A DNA stretch of 64,000 nt from Cohnella silvisoli (GTDB taxonomy: Bacteria; Bacillota; Bacilli; Paenibacillales; Paenibacillaceae). Positions within the stretch are counted from its first letter, which is position 1, and each line of letters starts with the position of its first letter. Below the pieces are notes generated by a model, which did no database searches, was not told the origin of the DNA, and was given only the letters and a program-made list of their open reading frames with translations. Positions 49,159 through 57,969 of this stretch are shown in pieces. Where the stretch lies: NCBI RefSeq assembly GCF_021190915.1, contig NZ_JAIOAP010000009.1:124001-188000 (forward strand), given 5' to 3'. Position numbers and translations under genes: made by a program.

Positions 49159-50616
49159 GTGCTACGATGGTCTAAGCGAATCGATTCCGGATTCCAATTA
49201 CAATTAGGAATGGTGGCGACCGAATTGGCGGGTTGGGCTCCTTTGAAGCAATTGTTGAGAGATGAGTTGAAGCAAAAACGTTTGGACGGCTGTGAGCTTC
49301 CGGGATGGGACGAGCGTGTGGAAACGGTTGACGAAGAAGACGAATCCGCTTTGTTGGCGCTCTGGAAGGAAATGTATGCCGCAGTTCCGGCAGCGGGTCC
49401 CGATACGAACCAGCCTTCGGATTTGGCGGGCATTCGGGCATTGCGGCCAGATGGACCGCGTTCCTTGCCGGTTTCTCATACCGAAGAGGAGTGGCAGGAT
49501 CGTTTTCTCGGCGCATGGCTCGGCCGCTGCGTCGGGTGCGCTCTAGGCAAACCGATCGAAACACCCGATTTCATGCAAGGTTCTCATGGACGTCCGGGCT
49601 GGCGGAACGTGCAATTGTGGTTCGAAGGCGCGGATGCATGGCCGATAATCGGTTACACTCCGAAGGATTCCCGGGCGGCCGAGCAGTACGGTTTGGCGCT
49701 CGCTCCCTACGGACTTCGCAGCACGCGCGAAGACATCAAGTACATGGAAACGGATGACGATATCCGTTACACGGTACTAGGCTTGATTATGCTCGAGGAA
49801 AAAGGCATGGATTTCGACTCATGGGATATCGGCAAGTTGTGGCACCGTAATTTGACCTACCAACAAGTATGTACAGCGGAAACCCAAGCGTACTTGAACT
49901 TCACGCAGCTTACCGCCCATTTAGGGGAGAAAAAGCCCGAGGATTGGGAGACGAAAGGGAAGCCTTGGGTAGCCACTCATTTGAATCCTTACCGCGAGTG
50001 GATCGGAGCGCAGATTCGCGCGGACGGCTGGGGCTACGGCGCCGCCGGTCGGCCCCAATTGGCCGCGGAGTTAGCATGGCGCGACGCTTCGTTTTCCCAT
50101 GTGAAGAACGGCATCTACGGCGAAATGTTCGTGGCGGCCATGGTGTCCGCAGCTTTCGTAGAGAGCGATGCCGAAAAGCTCGTTGACATCGGTTTGTCCG
50201 AAATTCCGGCGAACAGCGTGCTCGCGCAAGACGTCCGGCAAGCTGTCGATATCGCGAAAACAGCCGGAAGCCAGACGGAACTGGCGGATCGACTATGGCA
50301 GGCTTTCGGCCATTACGACGGTGTTCATACGAACAATAACGCCGCGCTAGTAGCCGCGTCCCTTATCTATGCACGCGGCGATTTCGAGATCGCGGTGACG
50401 ACCTCCGTACTCGGCGGGTGGGATACCGACTGCAACGGCGCCACCGTCGGCTCGATCATGGGCGCAATGCTAGGCGGATCGCGTCTGCCCGCTTCATGGA
50501 CGGCTCCCTTGAATGATCTTCTATATGCGGAGCTGCCTGCATTCCATCCGATCCGGATCAGCGAAGCCGCTGAGCGGACTTACCGCGTGTTCGATCGATA
50601 TCGCAATAACGCCTAG
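49159..50616 (+). CDS. ADP-ribosylglycohydrolase family protein
   Basis: This 485-residue protein carries an ADP-ribosylglycohydrolase (DraG/ARH-like) fold in its last 370 residues. FLGAWLGRCVGCALGKPIE opens the domain, METDDDIRYT is the first metal-binding set, and GGWDTDCNGATVGSIMGA supplies the second acidic pair. The first 110 residues (through about PDGPRSLPV) are not recognised. Start is probably GTG at 49159 after a weak AAGG site; no in-frame ATG lies near. In soil Firmicutes such proteins often sit with sugar-use genes, so its substrate may be a nucleoside- or sugar-linked glycoside. Confidence 0.85.
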   Translation: MLRWSKRIDSGFQLQLGMVATELAGWAPLKQLLRDELKQKRLDGCELPGWDERVETVDEEDESALLALWKEMYAAVPAAGPDTNQPSDLAGIRALRPDGPRSLPVSHTEEEWQDRFLGAWLGRCVGCALGKPIETPDFMQGSHGRPGWRNVQLWFEGADAWPIIGYTPKDSRAAEQYGLALAPYGLRSTREDIKYMETDDDIRYTVLGLIMLEEKGMDFDSWDIGKLWHRNLTYQQVCTAETQAYLNFTQLTAHLGEKKPEDWETKGKPWVATHLNPYREWIGAQIRADGWGYGAAGRPQLAAELAWRDASFSHVKNGIYGEMFVAAMVSAAFVESDAEKLVDIGLSEIPANSVLAQDVRQAVDIAKTAGSQTELADRLWQAFGHYDGVHTNNNAALVAASLIYARGDFEIAVTTSVLGGWDTDCNGATVGSIMGAMLGGSRLPASWTAPLNDLLYAELPAFHPIRISEAAERTYRVFDRYRNNA

Positions 50617-50636
50617 ACTTCGGTAAGCCGAAGGAA

Positions 50637-50688
50637 AGCTGTCCTACCACGTCGTTCGCAACCTGGTGGGACAGCCTTCTTTGTTTTC
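50637..50688 (+). terminator. Terminator after the ADP-ribosylglycohydrolase gene
   Basis: AGCTGTCCTACCA (50637-50649) pairs with TGGTGGGACAGC (50664-50675) with one mismatch, and a T-rich run follows. It may also stop the opposing isochorismatase transcript. Confidence 0.75.
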
Positions 50689-50822
50689 TAACAAACTAGT
50701 TTTAAAAAACCTATCCACTCTACATATACATTTCTCGGTATCAGACTAACTGGACAACTGCAGCGGTAAAAGTACTGCTGCTACGCCAGCCTGCCGCCGC
50801 TTAGTGTAACTATCGTTTGACG

Positions 50823-51434
50823 CTATGCTTTAACCGTCATTTTCTCCAGCAACCCTATGATTTCCTTTGAATTCGTTTCCGATGCCGTCTGCAAGTATTT
50901 AATCGCATTCAACGAAGCTTGGTGCGCTTCCGGGCTCGATCCTCTGACACAATCATGCATGATCCGGACGTAATAATCGTGCTGATGCGCATCTGCAGAG
51001 GTATAATGGACGCAGACATCGGTAAGGAATCCGCAAATTATCAGCGTCTCTACCTTAAGCCCCTTTAACAAAATATTTAGATCCGTTGCGAAAAAACAGC
51101 TGTAACGGCGCTTACCAATCGAGAACTCTCCGTCCATCGGTTTCAAATAATCGATAAACTCAACATCTTCAGACCCTTCCAAGCAGTGTACGTCCTCGAC
51201 CCCATCCAATTCTCTGCCGAAATCGACCATTTCTCTACGGTGAAGCTCTTGGAAGAAAATAATTGGAATATCAACAGTACGGGCTACATCAACAACCTCT
51301 TTAATATTATTAACCGCTGTTTGAGCATCAAAAATCGGTATCGGTGTTTTATCCGGTGGAAGAAGCGATCCTTTAGTCACATCGATAATGAGTATTGCTG
51401 CTTTCCCGACAATCGTATCCACTTGTTTCTTCAT
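50823..51434 (-). CDS. Isochorismatase-family cysteine hydrolase
   Basis: This 203-residue hydrolase of the isochorismatase/nicotinamidase superfamily has the triad in place: Asp in ILIIDVTKGSLLP, Lys in FSIGKRRYSCFFATDL and Cys in ICGFLTDVCVHYTSADAHQ. The cis-peptide before TDVCV is typical. The superfamily includes nicotinamidases, N-carbamoylsarcosine amidase and biuret hydrolase, so the substrate is probably an amide or ureido compound. ATG at 51434 has AGGAG 8 bases upstream. It lies 26 bases behind the substrate-binding gene and shares its riboswitch, which suggests a guanidine- or urea-related substrate. Confidence 0.88.
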   Translation of the reverse strand: MKKQVDTIVGKAAILIIDVTKGSLLPPDKTPIPIFDAQTAVNNIKEVVDVARTVDIPIIFFQELHRREMVDFGRELDGVEDVHCLEGSEDVEFIDYLKPMDGEFSIGKRRYSCFFATDLNILLKGLKVETLIICGFLTDVCVHYTSADAHQHDYYVRIMHDCVRGSSPEAHQASLNAIKYLQTASETNSKEIIGLLEKMTVKA

Positions 51435-51460
51435 TTCATTCACTCCTTGTACAGATTGGG

Positions 51461-52444
51461 CTATTTGAATAGAAAGGTATCGAACAAATCGGCAGCTTTA
51501 ATTTCCTTGGAAATTAGCTTCTGCTCGAAGAAGAACTTGGAATATTCCTGTGTTCTTGCTTCCAAGCTGCTCATGCCATCGGTCATCTTGCTCTTAACCT
51601 CATCCTGCTGTATTAACTTGACGCCATCCATCATCGCCTTCACTTCATCCGCGCTCGTCTCCAGCTTCATGGCGACGATCTTGGCAGCCTCATCGGTATT
51701 GGAATAATAGAATTGAGTGCCCTTCTCAATAGCAGCTACAACTTTACGAAGTGCCCCTTCATGATCCGTAATCATATCTGCGGACGTCATCATGCCGTCA
51801 ATAATGAGATCCGGATCTTCTTTCGTGGAGAAGATAAGATTCCCTCCGTTGGCTAACGCTTCCGAGAGATAGGGCTCCCAGGTCACTGCCGCATCCACTT
51901 TGTTGGCAAGGAACAACGGGCCTGTTTGTTCAGGCGAGACGTTGCTCAAGTTAATATCCGACTCACTTAAGCCCGCTTGCTTCAACGCATGGTCGAGTAG
52001 GAAGTGATTCACTGCACCGATCGTAGCCGCTACATTCTTTCCTTTCAAATCTTTTATGGATTTAATATCTTTGCCTGCTACAATACCATCTGCTCCGTTA
52101 GACAAATCTGTAAGGTTAAATACTCTTAAATCTTGCTTAGGAAGCTCATTGGTTTTCACCATGACTGCGGTGTCCAACGTCGTAGATGCGATATCCACAT
52201 TGTTGCTGAGCAGCGCCTGAGTCGCTTCCGTCGGATTTGCGAATTCGACAAGCTTAACTTTAACTCCAGCTTCATCGAAATATCCCTTGCTGTCGGCAAT
52301 GAATAGTCCCGCGCTTCCTACCCACAGATTGTAAGAGATTCGCAACGTAATATCGTCGCTCTTGGACGATGTCTTTCCGCAAGCCGATACGACCATCGTT
52401 ACTAATACCAGAAGCACGAGAGAAAGACGATTTCGCTTTTTCAT
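51461..52444 (-). CDS. NMT1/SsuA-like substrate-binding lipoprotein
   Basis: This 327-residue lipoprotein has the lipobox VVSAC and a periplasmic-binding fold of the NMT1/SsuA class, beginning ISYNLWVGSAGLFIADSKGYF. It has the interior motif NVAATIGAVNHFLLDHAL and VDAAVTWEPYLSEAL. Such proteins serve importers annotated for nitrate, sulfonate, taurine or thiamine precursors, and guanidine-I riboswitches often precede them. No permease or ATPase gene is in the operon, so it must use a transporter encoded elsewhere or a shared one. Its leader carries the ykkC-type riboswitch. Confidence 0.9.
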   Translation of the reverse strand: MKKRNRLSLVLLVLVTMVVSACGKTSSKSDDITLRISYNLWVGSAGLFIADSKGYFDEAGVKVKLVEFANPTEATQALLSNNVDIASTTLDTAVMVKTNELPKQDLRVFNLTDLSNGADGIVAGKDIKSIKDLKGKNVAATIGAVNHFLLDHALKQAGLSESDINLSNVSPEQTGPLFLANKVDAAVTWEPYLSEALANGGNLIFSTKEDPDLIIDGMMTSADMITDHEGALRKVVAAIEKGTQFYYSNTDEAAKIVAMKLETSADEVKAMMDGVKLIQQDEVKSKMTDGMSSLEARTQEYSKFFFEQKLISKEIKAADLFDTFLFK

Positions 52445-52467
52445 GATGTAACCCCCTTATAAATATG

Positions 52468-52570
52468 TAAAAACCCGGAAGGATAGAGTGACTCTATTCT
52501 CCCGGGTTTTTATCCCTCCGTGTAGCCGCTTGTTCTGCAGCCGCTATCTCTTGGTCCAGACTTTATATAA
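52468..52570 (-). ncRNA. ykkC-type riboswitch (probably guanidine-I)
   Basis: The minus-strand leader contains TGGACCAAGAG followed by CACGGAGGGATAAAAACCC and GGGAGA. These are the conserved blocks of ykkC RNAs. The last block forms the 5' arm of a terminator with AAAACCCGG at 52470-52478, so ligand binding would free the transcript (ON switch). The guanidine-I class is chosen because the controlled gene encodes an NMT1-type binding protein. The ppGpp, PRPP or ADP-type ykkC subclasses cannot be excluded by eye. Confidence 0.78.
52470..52510 (-). terminator. Expression-platform terminator of the riboswitch
   Basis: AAAACCCGG and CCGGGTTTT arms flank an inner GGATAGAGT/ACTCTATTCT stem. In the transcribed direction the T-run of GGGTTTTT follows the stem. 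Confidence 0.75.
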
Positions 52571-52784
52571 ATGTTAGTTTATATAACATTAATATAAACG
52601 GAACCCTAGAAAGCTAATTATTTATTAAGTTTTATAACGCAATACTACCACAAGAAAAGCTTTTGTCAAACGAAAATATGTGAATCTTGTCTAATGTGTT
52701 ATATTTTATTACATTAAAGATTGTGATCTATGCTAACTTTCTCTCTGCAGTTCGAGTTTATTCTGAACCTAGTCAATCACCCAC

Positions 52785-53600
52785 TCAAACCACTAATCCA
52801 GCCAATTCACCCTTGATATAACGTCCGTTAGCTTCCGTCACGCGGTCGGGATCGTGCTCGGCGGCCTTGGACTCTTCTTCTACCATGATCCATCCGCGGT
52901 ACCCGGTTTCTTGCAGGTAGCGGACGACTTGCGGATGATCGATGTCACCTTCGCCAAGAGCCGTCCATTGTCCGGAAGCGTTCATATCCTTAAAGTGCAC
53001 ATGGCGGATCATCGGACGGTAGGTGCGGATGATGTTCAACACGTCCATCCCGCCCTTAGCGATATGTCCCGTATCCGGTGCATACCCGCAATAGCGCGAA
53101 TCCAGCCCGTCCATAAGCACCCGGTAATCGTCTTCCGTACGGAATATCGAGCCGCTCGGAGAGTTCGGGTGATAGGCGCATACGATTCCTTTCTCGTAAG
53201 CGCGCTGCGATACGGCGTTAACGCAAGCCAACGCTCGAGTCTGTCTCTCCCGCAGATTGCTTCGGTCTTGTCCCGGCAACTGCACAAGCGTTAGAACCGT
53301 ACCCGGAAAAACCTGCAAATAATCGATTACCCGGTCGGCCTCTCTCCGTTCCTCCTCCGTCTCCTCGAAATGAAGCCACGGAAGCGCGAGACAAAGCGCG
53401 CCAAGCTGCAATCTTCTCCGCACCAAATCCTCGCGAAACGCTTCCGGAAAGTACGTATAAGGTCCCAGCATGCAAACTTCCGGCTCCACGCCCGCACCTC
53501 CGGAAGCTTGAACGACGTCGAGGATGTAAGGAAGCCTATCGCGGTATTTGTCGTAGCTCATCTGCCACGTATAGGTTTGGAAGCCAAATCGGATCCCCAT
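52785..53600 (-). CDS. Sugar phosphate isomerase/epimerase family protein
   Basis: This is a 271-residue xylose-isomerase-like TIM barrel (AP endonuclease 2 fold). Metal ligands are likely in VEPEVCMLG (Glu), YHPNSPSG (His), GYAPDTGHIAKGG (Asp/His) and MIRHVHFKDMN (His). The frame starts at 53702 but ATG at 53598-53600 directly after the upstream stop has GGAGG and the family N-terminus. It is the last gene of the carbohydrate operon. Confidence 0.87.
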   Translation of the reverse strand: MGIRFGFQTYTWQMSYDKYRDRLPYILDVVQASGGAGVEPEVCMLGPYTYFPEAFREDLVRRRLQLGALCLALPWLHFEETEEERREADRVIDYLQVFPGTVLTLVQLPGQDRSNLRERQTRALACVNAVSQRAYEKGIVCAYHPNSPSGSIFRTEDDYRVLMDGLDSRYCGYAPDTGHIAKGGMDVLNIIRTYRPMIRHVHFKDMNASGQWTALGEGDIDHPQVVRYLQETGYRGWIMVEEESKAAEHDPDRVTEANGRYIKGELAGLVV

Positions 53601-53601
53601 T

Positions 53602-54498
53602 TTACCCAACCTCCTTGATCCTCTCGCGAATGTACGGCACCGCTGCCTTGCCCCATTCCTCCGTCTCCGCGTTAAAGCAGAAATCGACGCACCACCAGTC
53701 AAGCTTGGAAACGACCGGCTTCAGCTCCGTCAAAAAAGCGTTAAAATCCACATACCCCGCCCCGAACGCCGCATGCGTGCTCGTCTCGTCATCGTGCAGC
53801 GTACCGTCCGAATCGATAAGATGAAAGTGGCCAATATGACGCTCCAGTAACTTGGCATACTCTACAATTCCTCCAGGCAGAATCTCCCTCTCCCCAATAT
53901 GACGCGCGCCAATGACACCGCTCATATAGGCGTGGCTCGTATCGAACAGCACCTTGAACGCCGGATGATCGACCGAATCCATCAATCGTTTCACTTCGCT
54001 AGGCTTATTCAACCAGAACCCAGGCTCGAATTCCCAGACAATCTTTATACCAACAGCTGCAGCCATCTGAGCCGAAGCCCGCCACGTGGACACGAGCCTA
54101 TCGAAGCGTTCCTCATACTCGCGTTCGTCCAAAAGCTCCGGCGCGCTGACGGTATCGACGCGAAGCGTGGAAATCCCCAAATCGCCGCAAAAAACCATAT
54201 AGCTTTCCATCAGCTTCAAGTAGTCGCTTTGTTCGGCCAATGCCGGAGGAACGGCCGTAAAGTCCGGTGCATATCCCGAAACGCCCAATCCATAAGATTC
54301 GATCTCTTTCATTAGCTCTTTCCGATGCAACGCGGTCGGATGCGATTCCGGCGTCGGATGCGGAGCGAAGCCATTGATTTCGATCCCCTGATAGCCTGCC
54401 TCGCTTACATATTTAAGAACGCGGGAAAACGACCACGGGTCATTAGAGAACGGGCCGAACGTGAACGCCCACGACCCGAACGATATTTTGGGATTCAT
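53602..54498 (-). CDS. Sugar phosphate isomerase/epimerase family protein
   Basis: This 298-residue TIM-barrel protein shows KISFGSWAFTFGPFSNDPW, GIEINGFAPHPTP (Glu), WEFEPGFWLNKPSEV, VLFDTSHAYMSG (Asp/His), and HIGHFHLIDSDGTLHDD (His). It is the second of three such proteins in the operon and probably acts on a sugar or keto-sugar from the imported substrate. AGGAGG precedes the ATG. Confidence 0.88.
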   Translation of the reverse strand: MNPKISFGSWAFTFGPFSNDPWSFSRVLKYVSEAGYQGIEINGFAPHPTPESHPTALHRKELMKEIESYGLGVSGYAPDFTAVPPALAEQSDYLKLMESYMVFCGDLGISTLRVDTVSAPELLDEREYEERFDRLVSTWRASAQMAAAVGIKIVWEFEPGFWLNKPSEVKRLMDSVDHPAFKVLFDTSHAYMSGVIGARHIGEREILPGGIVEYAKLLERHIGHFHLIDSDGTLHDDETSTHAAFGAGYVDFNAFLTELKPVVSKLDWWCVDFCFNAETEEWGKAAVPYIRERIKEVG

Positions 54499-54532
54499 AA
54501 CAATACCTCCTGTGAAATGCGAACTTGGTTAC

Positions 54533-55336
54533 TTACGAACAATGCTTCAGCATAAATAATAAAGTTACCCGATTAAATTTTTCCAAGTTGTCCCAATGAT
54601 GGGTATGGCCGCTTCCTTTGAAAATCTCGACCTCAGCATGAACAATCTCTTGGGCGATCGATTGGGATAAATGCGGCGGGGTGTAAATATCACGATCGCC
54701 AACGGTTATTAGCGTCGGTGTCCGAATCGCTCGCAGCTGCCCGGTTGTATTATGCGAAATACATGCATCGCATTGCGCGGCAAAAGCATGAGCCGGCATC
54801 GGAGCTGCATTGTCCAGAGCCCCTTGCTGCCGTGCGAGCAAATCTTTCAAATTACGCTCGTGGTATTCCGGCGTAAAGATGAATAATTGCAATAGCTTGG
54901 CGAAATCGTCGGCCCGCATAGTGGCATACGCCGCTCGGAACGTCTCGAAAATTCGAACGGAATAATGGTCGCACTCGGACCATGAGCAGTTAAGAGTCAA
55001 TGAACGGACGCGTTTCGGCGCTAGCAATGCGACCTGCTGGGCAATCGCGCTGCCCATCGAAATGCCGGAGAAATGCGCGCTTTCGATGCCGAGCGCATCC
55101 AACAAGCCGATCGTATCCTGCGCCATCATTGCCGTCGTATAGGGCCCTTCCGGCTTGGACGAGCCCCCCGCTCCCCGATTATCTACCAGAATACAGCGAA
55201 AATGTTTCTCGTAAGCCCGGACATGCTCTTCCCATACGCTGCCGTCCGCCCCGAGACCCATGAGCAATACAAGAGGCTCCCCATTGCCCCGCTCCACGTA
55301 ATTGATATGAATGCCATTGCTGTCGACAACCGGCAT
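54533..55336 (-). CDS. Alpha/beta hydrolase
   Basis: This 267-residue hydrolase has LLMGLGADGSVWEEHV (oxyanion region), VDNRGAGGSSKPEG, the nucleophile elbow FSGISMGSAIAQQVA with Ser, VGDRDIYTPP with Asp and SGHTHHWDN with His. It is similar to 3-oxoadipate enol-lactonase-like and esterase proteins. In this operon a lactonase or ester-cleaving role in sugar catabolism is plausible but inferred. GGAGGG precedes the ATG. Confidence 0.88.
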   Translation of the reverse strand: MPVVDSNGIHINYVERGNGEPLVLLMGLGADGSVWEEHVRAYEKHFRCILVDNRGAGGSSKPEGPYTTAMMAQDTIGLLDALGIESAHFSGISMGSAIAQQVALLAPKRVRSLTLNCSWSECDHYSVRIFETFRAAYATMRADDFAKLLQLFIFTPEYHERNLKDLLARQQGALDNAAPMPAHAFAAQCDACISHNTTGQLRAIRTPTLITVGDRDIYTPPHLSQSIAQEIVHAEVEIFKGSGHTHHWDNLEKFNRVTLLFMLKHCS

Positions 55337-55351
55337 CGCCTATCCCTCCAT

Positions 55352-56197
55352 TCAGGATATATGCTTTCGAATATACTGTACGCCAAGGCGAGCGGCATCG
55401 TCGGTATGCGCTGCATAATCGCGCCACAGATGAAGCCGCGAGATCAGCCCCGGAACCGCCTGACTGAACGCTTCGATCGTCAGCCAGCCGTCGTACCCGT
55501 TGTCCTTCAACGCGTCGAAGATTTCTGGGCCGACGGCGTGCCCGCTGCCCGGAACTCCCCGGTTATTTTCCGAAATATGGACGTGGAAAATGTGTTCCGC
55601 CGCCTGACGCCAAGCTTCCGCGACATGATTCTCTTCGATGTTCCCGTGATGTGTATCTGCGAGCAAACCTACGTTATCCAGCCCGACTTCCTTCACGAAG
55701 CGGACACCCGCATCCAACGTGTTAACCAAGTACATCTCGAACCGGTTGATCGGCTCTAACGCGATCTTCACTCCGAGAGTTGCGGCGTACTCGCCGGCTT
55801 CCCGCAGCGTCTCGACCGCAAAGCCCCATTCATCGGCCATCGGCCCTTTACCCGTGAACCGGCCCAACCCTTGGAACAAGGGGCCGCATAGCAGATCGGC
55901 TCCCAAAGAAGAAGTATTATCAATCGCCAGCTTCAACGTCTTCACGGCAGCCAACCGCAATGCCGGATCCCGGCTAGCCGGGTCGGCAACCGTTGCGTCC
56001 AATGCGGCAATCGTCGTCCTGCCTAGCCCGAGTTCGTCTAACGCTACGGCAAACGCCTTGGCATCCGCCGGATCCATGTTATCCGCCGCAAGTTCCACGC
56101 CGTCGAAGCCCCATTGTTTTATTTTGCTCAACAAGTCATAGTGCTCGGAAGGGTTAGGCTTATCCGTCCATAGCAGCATATTCATTCCGACTTTCAT
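55352..56197 (-). CDS. Sugar phosphate isomerase/epimerase family protein (DTE-like)
   Basis: This is a 281-residue protein most like D-psicose/tagatose 3-epimerases. MKVGMNMLLWTDKPNPSEHY opens the barrel. GFDGVELAADN holds the first Glu-containing strand, LEPINRFEMYLVNTLD holds the catalytic Glu, VGLLADTHHGNIEE the Asp and His, HIFHVHISENNRGVPGSGH a further His, and LTIEAFSQAVP the second Glu. It probably epimerises a keto sugar. It overlaps neither neighbour but lies 7 bases after the dehydrogenase stop. Confidence 0.89.
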   Translation of the reverse strand: MKVGMNMLLWTDKPNPSEHYDLLSKIKQWGFDGVELAADNMDPADAKAFAVALDELGLGRTTIAALDATVADPASRDPALRLAAVKTLKLAIDNTSSLGADLLCGPLFQGLGRFTGKGPMADEWGFAVETLREAGEYAATLGVKIALEPINRFEMYLVNTLDAGVRFVKEVGLDNVGLLADTHHGNIEENHVAEAWRQAAEHIFHVHISENNRGVPGSGHAVGPEIFDALKDNGYDGWLTIEAFSQAVPGLISRLHLWRDYAAHTDDAARLGVQYIRKHIS

Positions 56198-56204
56198 TTC
56201 GCGG

Positions 56205-57197
56205 TCACTCCCATGGCTTTAAAATGATTTTGCCGCTTTGCTGCGAGGCCGACACCTCGAACGCTTCCTGAATGCGGCTCATCGGGAACGTGTGCGTGAT
56301 CAGAAGATCAGCCAAAGGCGAGCCCTTGATCACCTTCATCAAATTCGGGAATTCGCTTATGTTGTAATGCCAAGAGCCGATCAGCTGCAGCCCTTTGCGG
56401 AGCATGTCATCGCTGATCCGAATCGGCGTATCCGCGCTGCTTTCGCCCACGAAAGCCACTTTGCCTTTGCGTTTCATCGCATCGATCAGCAGCCGATGGG
56501 CGGACACTACGCCTGAGCAATCGAGGCCGCAATCCGGTCCAATGCCGCCCGTCAGTTCCTTAATCCGCGCGACCGCATCCGGGTCCCTCGGGTCGATAAT
56601 ATGGTCCACGCCCATCTTCTTCGCCAAAGAAATGCGAAACTCGTTCATCTCAACCGCTATGACGCGCGCCCCGCGGTATTTCGCGTTTACGATCGCGCCG
56701 AGACCTACCGGCCCGAGTCCCGTGATCAGCACCGTCGTAAAAGCGTTAACCCCCATAGCCGAGAACGCGCCATGCGACGGTCCGAGCCCGCAGCAAGCTA
56801 GAGATGCCTTCTCGTAAGGAATGCCGTCCGGAATGAGCGGCAGCAACCATGAAGGCTTGGCGATATATTGGGACATCGTCGGTTCCCAGTGTTCCAGATT
56901 ATGCTCGCAATAAATAAAATCGCCCGCAACGCATAAATCGCATTCCCCGCAAGGATATTGCGGCATGACGACGACGCGGTCACCGACCCGTACTTTGCTC
57001 CCCGGCGCCACTTCAACGACCTCCCCTGCCGCTTCATGCCCTAAGCAATCCGAATGGCGGCCGTGCACGAAATCCTTATATTCCGCGCACATCGGCGCGG
57101 CATGGATTTTCACGAGCGCCCATCCTTCGCGCAGCGCGGGCTTCTCTTTATCTACTAATTCAGCTTGTTGCTGTCCCGTTATCGCAGCCAGTTTCAT
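56205..57197 (-). CDS. Zinc-dependent medium-chain dehydrogenase
   Basis: This is a 330-residue MDR family enzyme. APMCAEYKDFVHGRHSDCLGHEAAG holds catalytic Cys and His-Glu, PQYPCGECDLCVAGDFIYC the structural zinc cysteines, and VLITGLGPVGLGAIVNAKYRGARV the NAD(P) Rossmann motif. It should oxidise or reduce a polyol, sugar or related alcohol in the operon's pathway. It starts at a 4-base ATGA overlap with thuA's stop. Confidence 0.9.
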   Translation of the reverse strand: MKLAAITGQQQAELVDKEKPALREGWALVKIHAAPMCAEYKDFVHGRHSDCLGHEAAGEVVEVAPGSKVRVGDRVVVMPQYPCGECDLCVAGDFIYCEHNLEHWEPTMSQYIAKPSWLLPLIPDGIPYEKASLACCGLGPSHGAFSAMGVNAFTTVLITGLGPVGLGAIVNAKYRGARVIAVEMNEFRISLAKKMGVDHIIDPRDPDAVARIKELTGGIGPDCGLDCSGVVSAHRLLIDAMKRKGKVAFVGESSADTPIRISDDMLRKGLQLIGSWHYNISEFPNLMKVIKGSPLADLLITHTFPMSRIQEAFEVSASQQSGKIILKPWE

Positions 57198-57964
57198 TTC
57201 GTTTCTCTCCCTTCGATTCGTTGTTCATAGCCAAGAGCCCAATAAATCCCGTTCGTGATCAACCGCTCGAAGGCGGGAATCTCGAAATCGTCGGGGTGGC
57301 CCATCGTAGTCGTGAAGACGCGGCCTCCGCCGAAATGTTTGCGCGTCCAAGTGATCGGATGAATGCGCGGCGTATGCTCGGTCATCGACCAACCGTTGTC
57401 TTCCGGATTAACCGCATGTCCGTTCAAAAGCAACGTCGCTCCTTCCGGCGGATAAGGCAGCACCTGATAGAGCCATGACCGGCAAGTAAATCGATCCGGA
57501 ACGCCGCGCAATATCGGATGATCCTCCGCTCCCCATGCCACGGAAACGTCCGTCGTGGAGGAATGGCCGAAATGCCGAATCCACGGCGCGCCCAACACGT
57601 CGATGCCGAAGCCGTCGTTCCACTTCGCCAGCGGATGATCTTCCGCGTAACGGAAGGCATGCGTGCTCGTGCGAAAGCCTACGACTGGCTTTCCGGCTTC
57701 CAAATACTCGCGAATGTAAGCAAATTGTTGTTCCGGCAGCTCGCGGAAACGAATGTAGAATATAGCCAAATCCGCGGAGCGCAGCGCTTCCAGCCCCGGA
57801 ATGTCATTCGCGGACGCAGGGTCGGGATACGCCTTCAGTACCGTTACTTCCGCTCCATGCAGTTCCTCGATCATATGCGCCAACAGCGGCATCGTTCTCT
57901 CCGATTCATACTCGTCCTCGCCGCAGACGAACACGATGCGACGGCCCTCCAAATTTGCCGACAT
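57194..57964 (-). CDS. ThuA domain protein
   Basis: This 256-residue protein has a ThuA/trehalose-utilisation fold (class I GATase-like). It opens RIVFVCGEDEYESERTMP, has AIFYIRFRELPEQQF, VVGFRTSTHAFRYAEDHPLA, HFGHSSTTDVSVAWG, and a late FTTTMGHPDDFEIPAFERL. ThuA-like proteins occur in 3-keto-glycoside and inositol-related sugar operons. ATG at 57962-57964 follows a GAGGA site overlapping the GH43 stop, so the two are coupled. The frame opening at 58057 overlaps GH43 and is not chosen. Confidence 0.88.
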   Translation of the reverse strand: MSANLEGRRIVFVCGEDEYESERTMPLLAHMIEELHGAEVTVLKAYPDPASANDIPGLEALRSADLAIFYIRFRELPEQQFAYIREYLEAGKPVVGFRTSTHAFRYAEDHPLAKWNDGFGIDVLGAPWIRHFGHSSTTDVSVAWGAEDHPILRGVPDRFTCRSWLYQVLPYPPEGATLLLNGHAVNPEDNGWSMTEHTPRIHPITWTRKHFGGGRVFTTTMGHPDDFEIPAFERLITNGIYWALGYEQRIEGRETK

Positions 57965-57969
57965 TGTCC

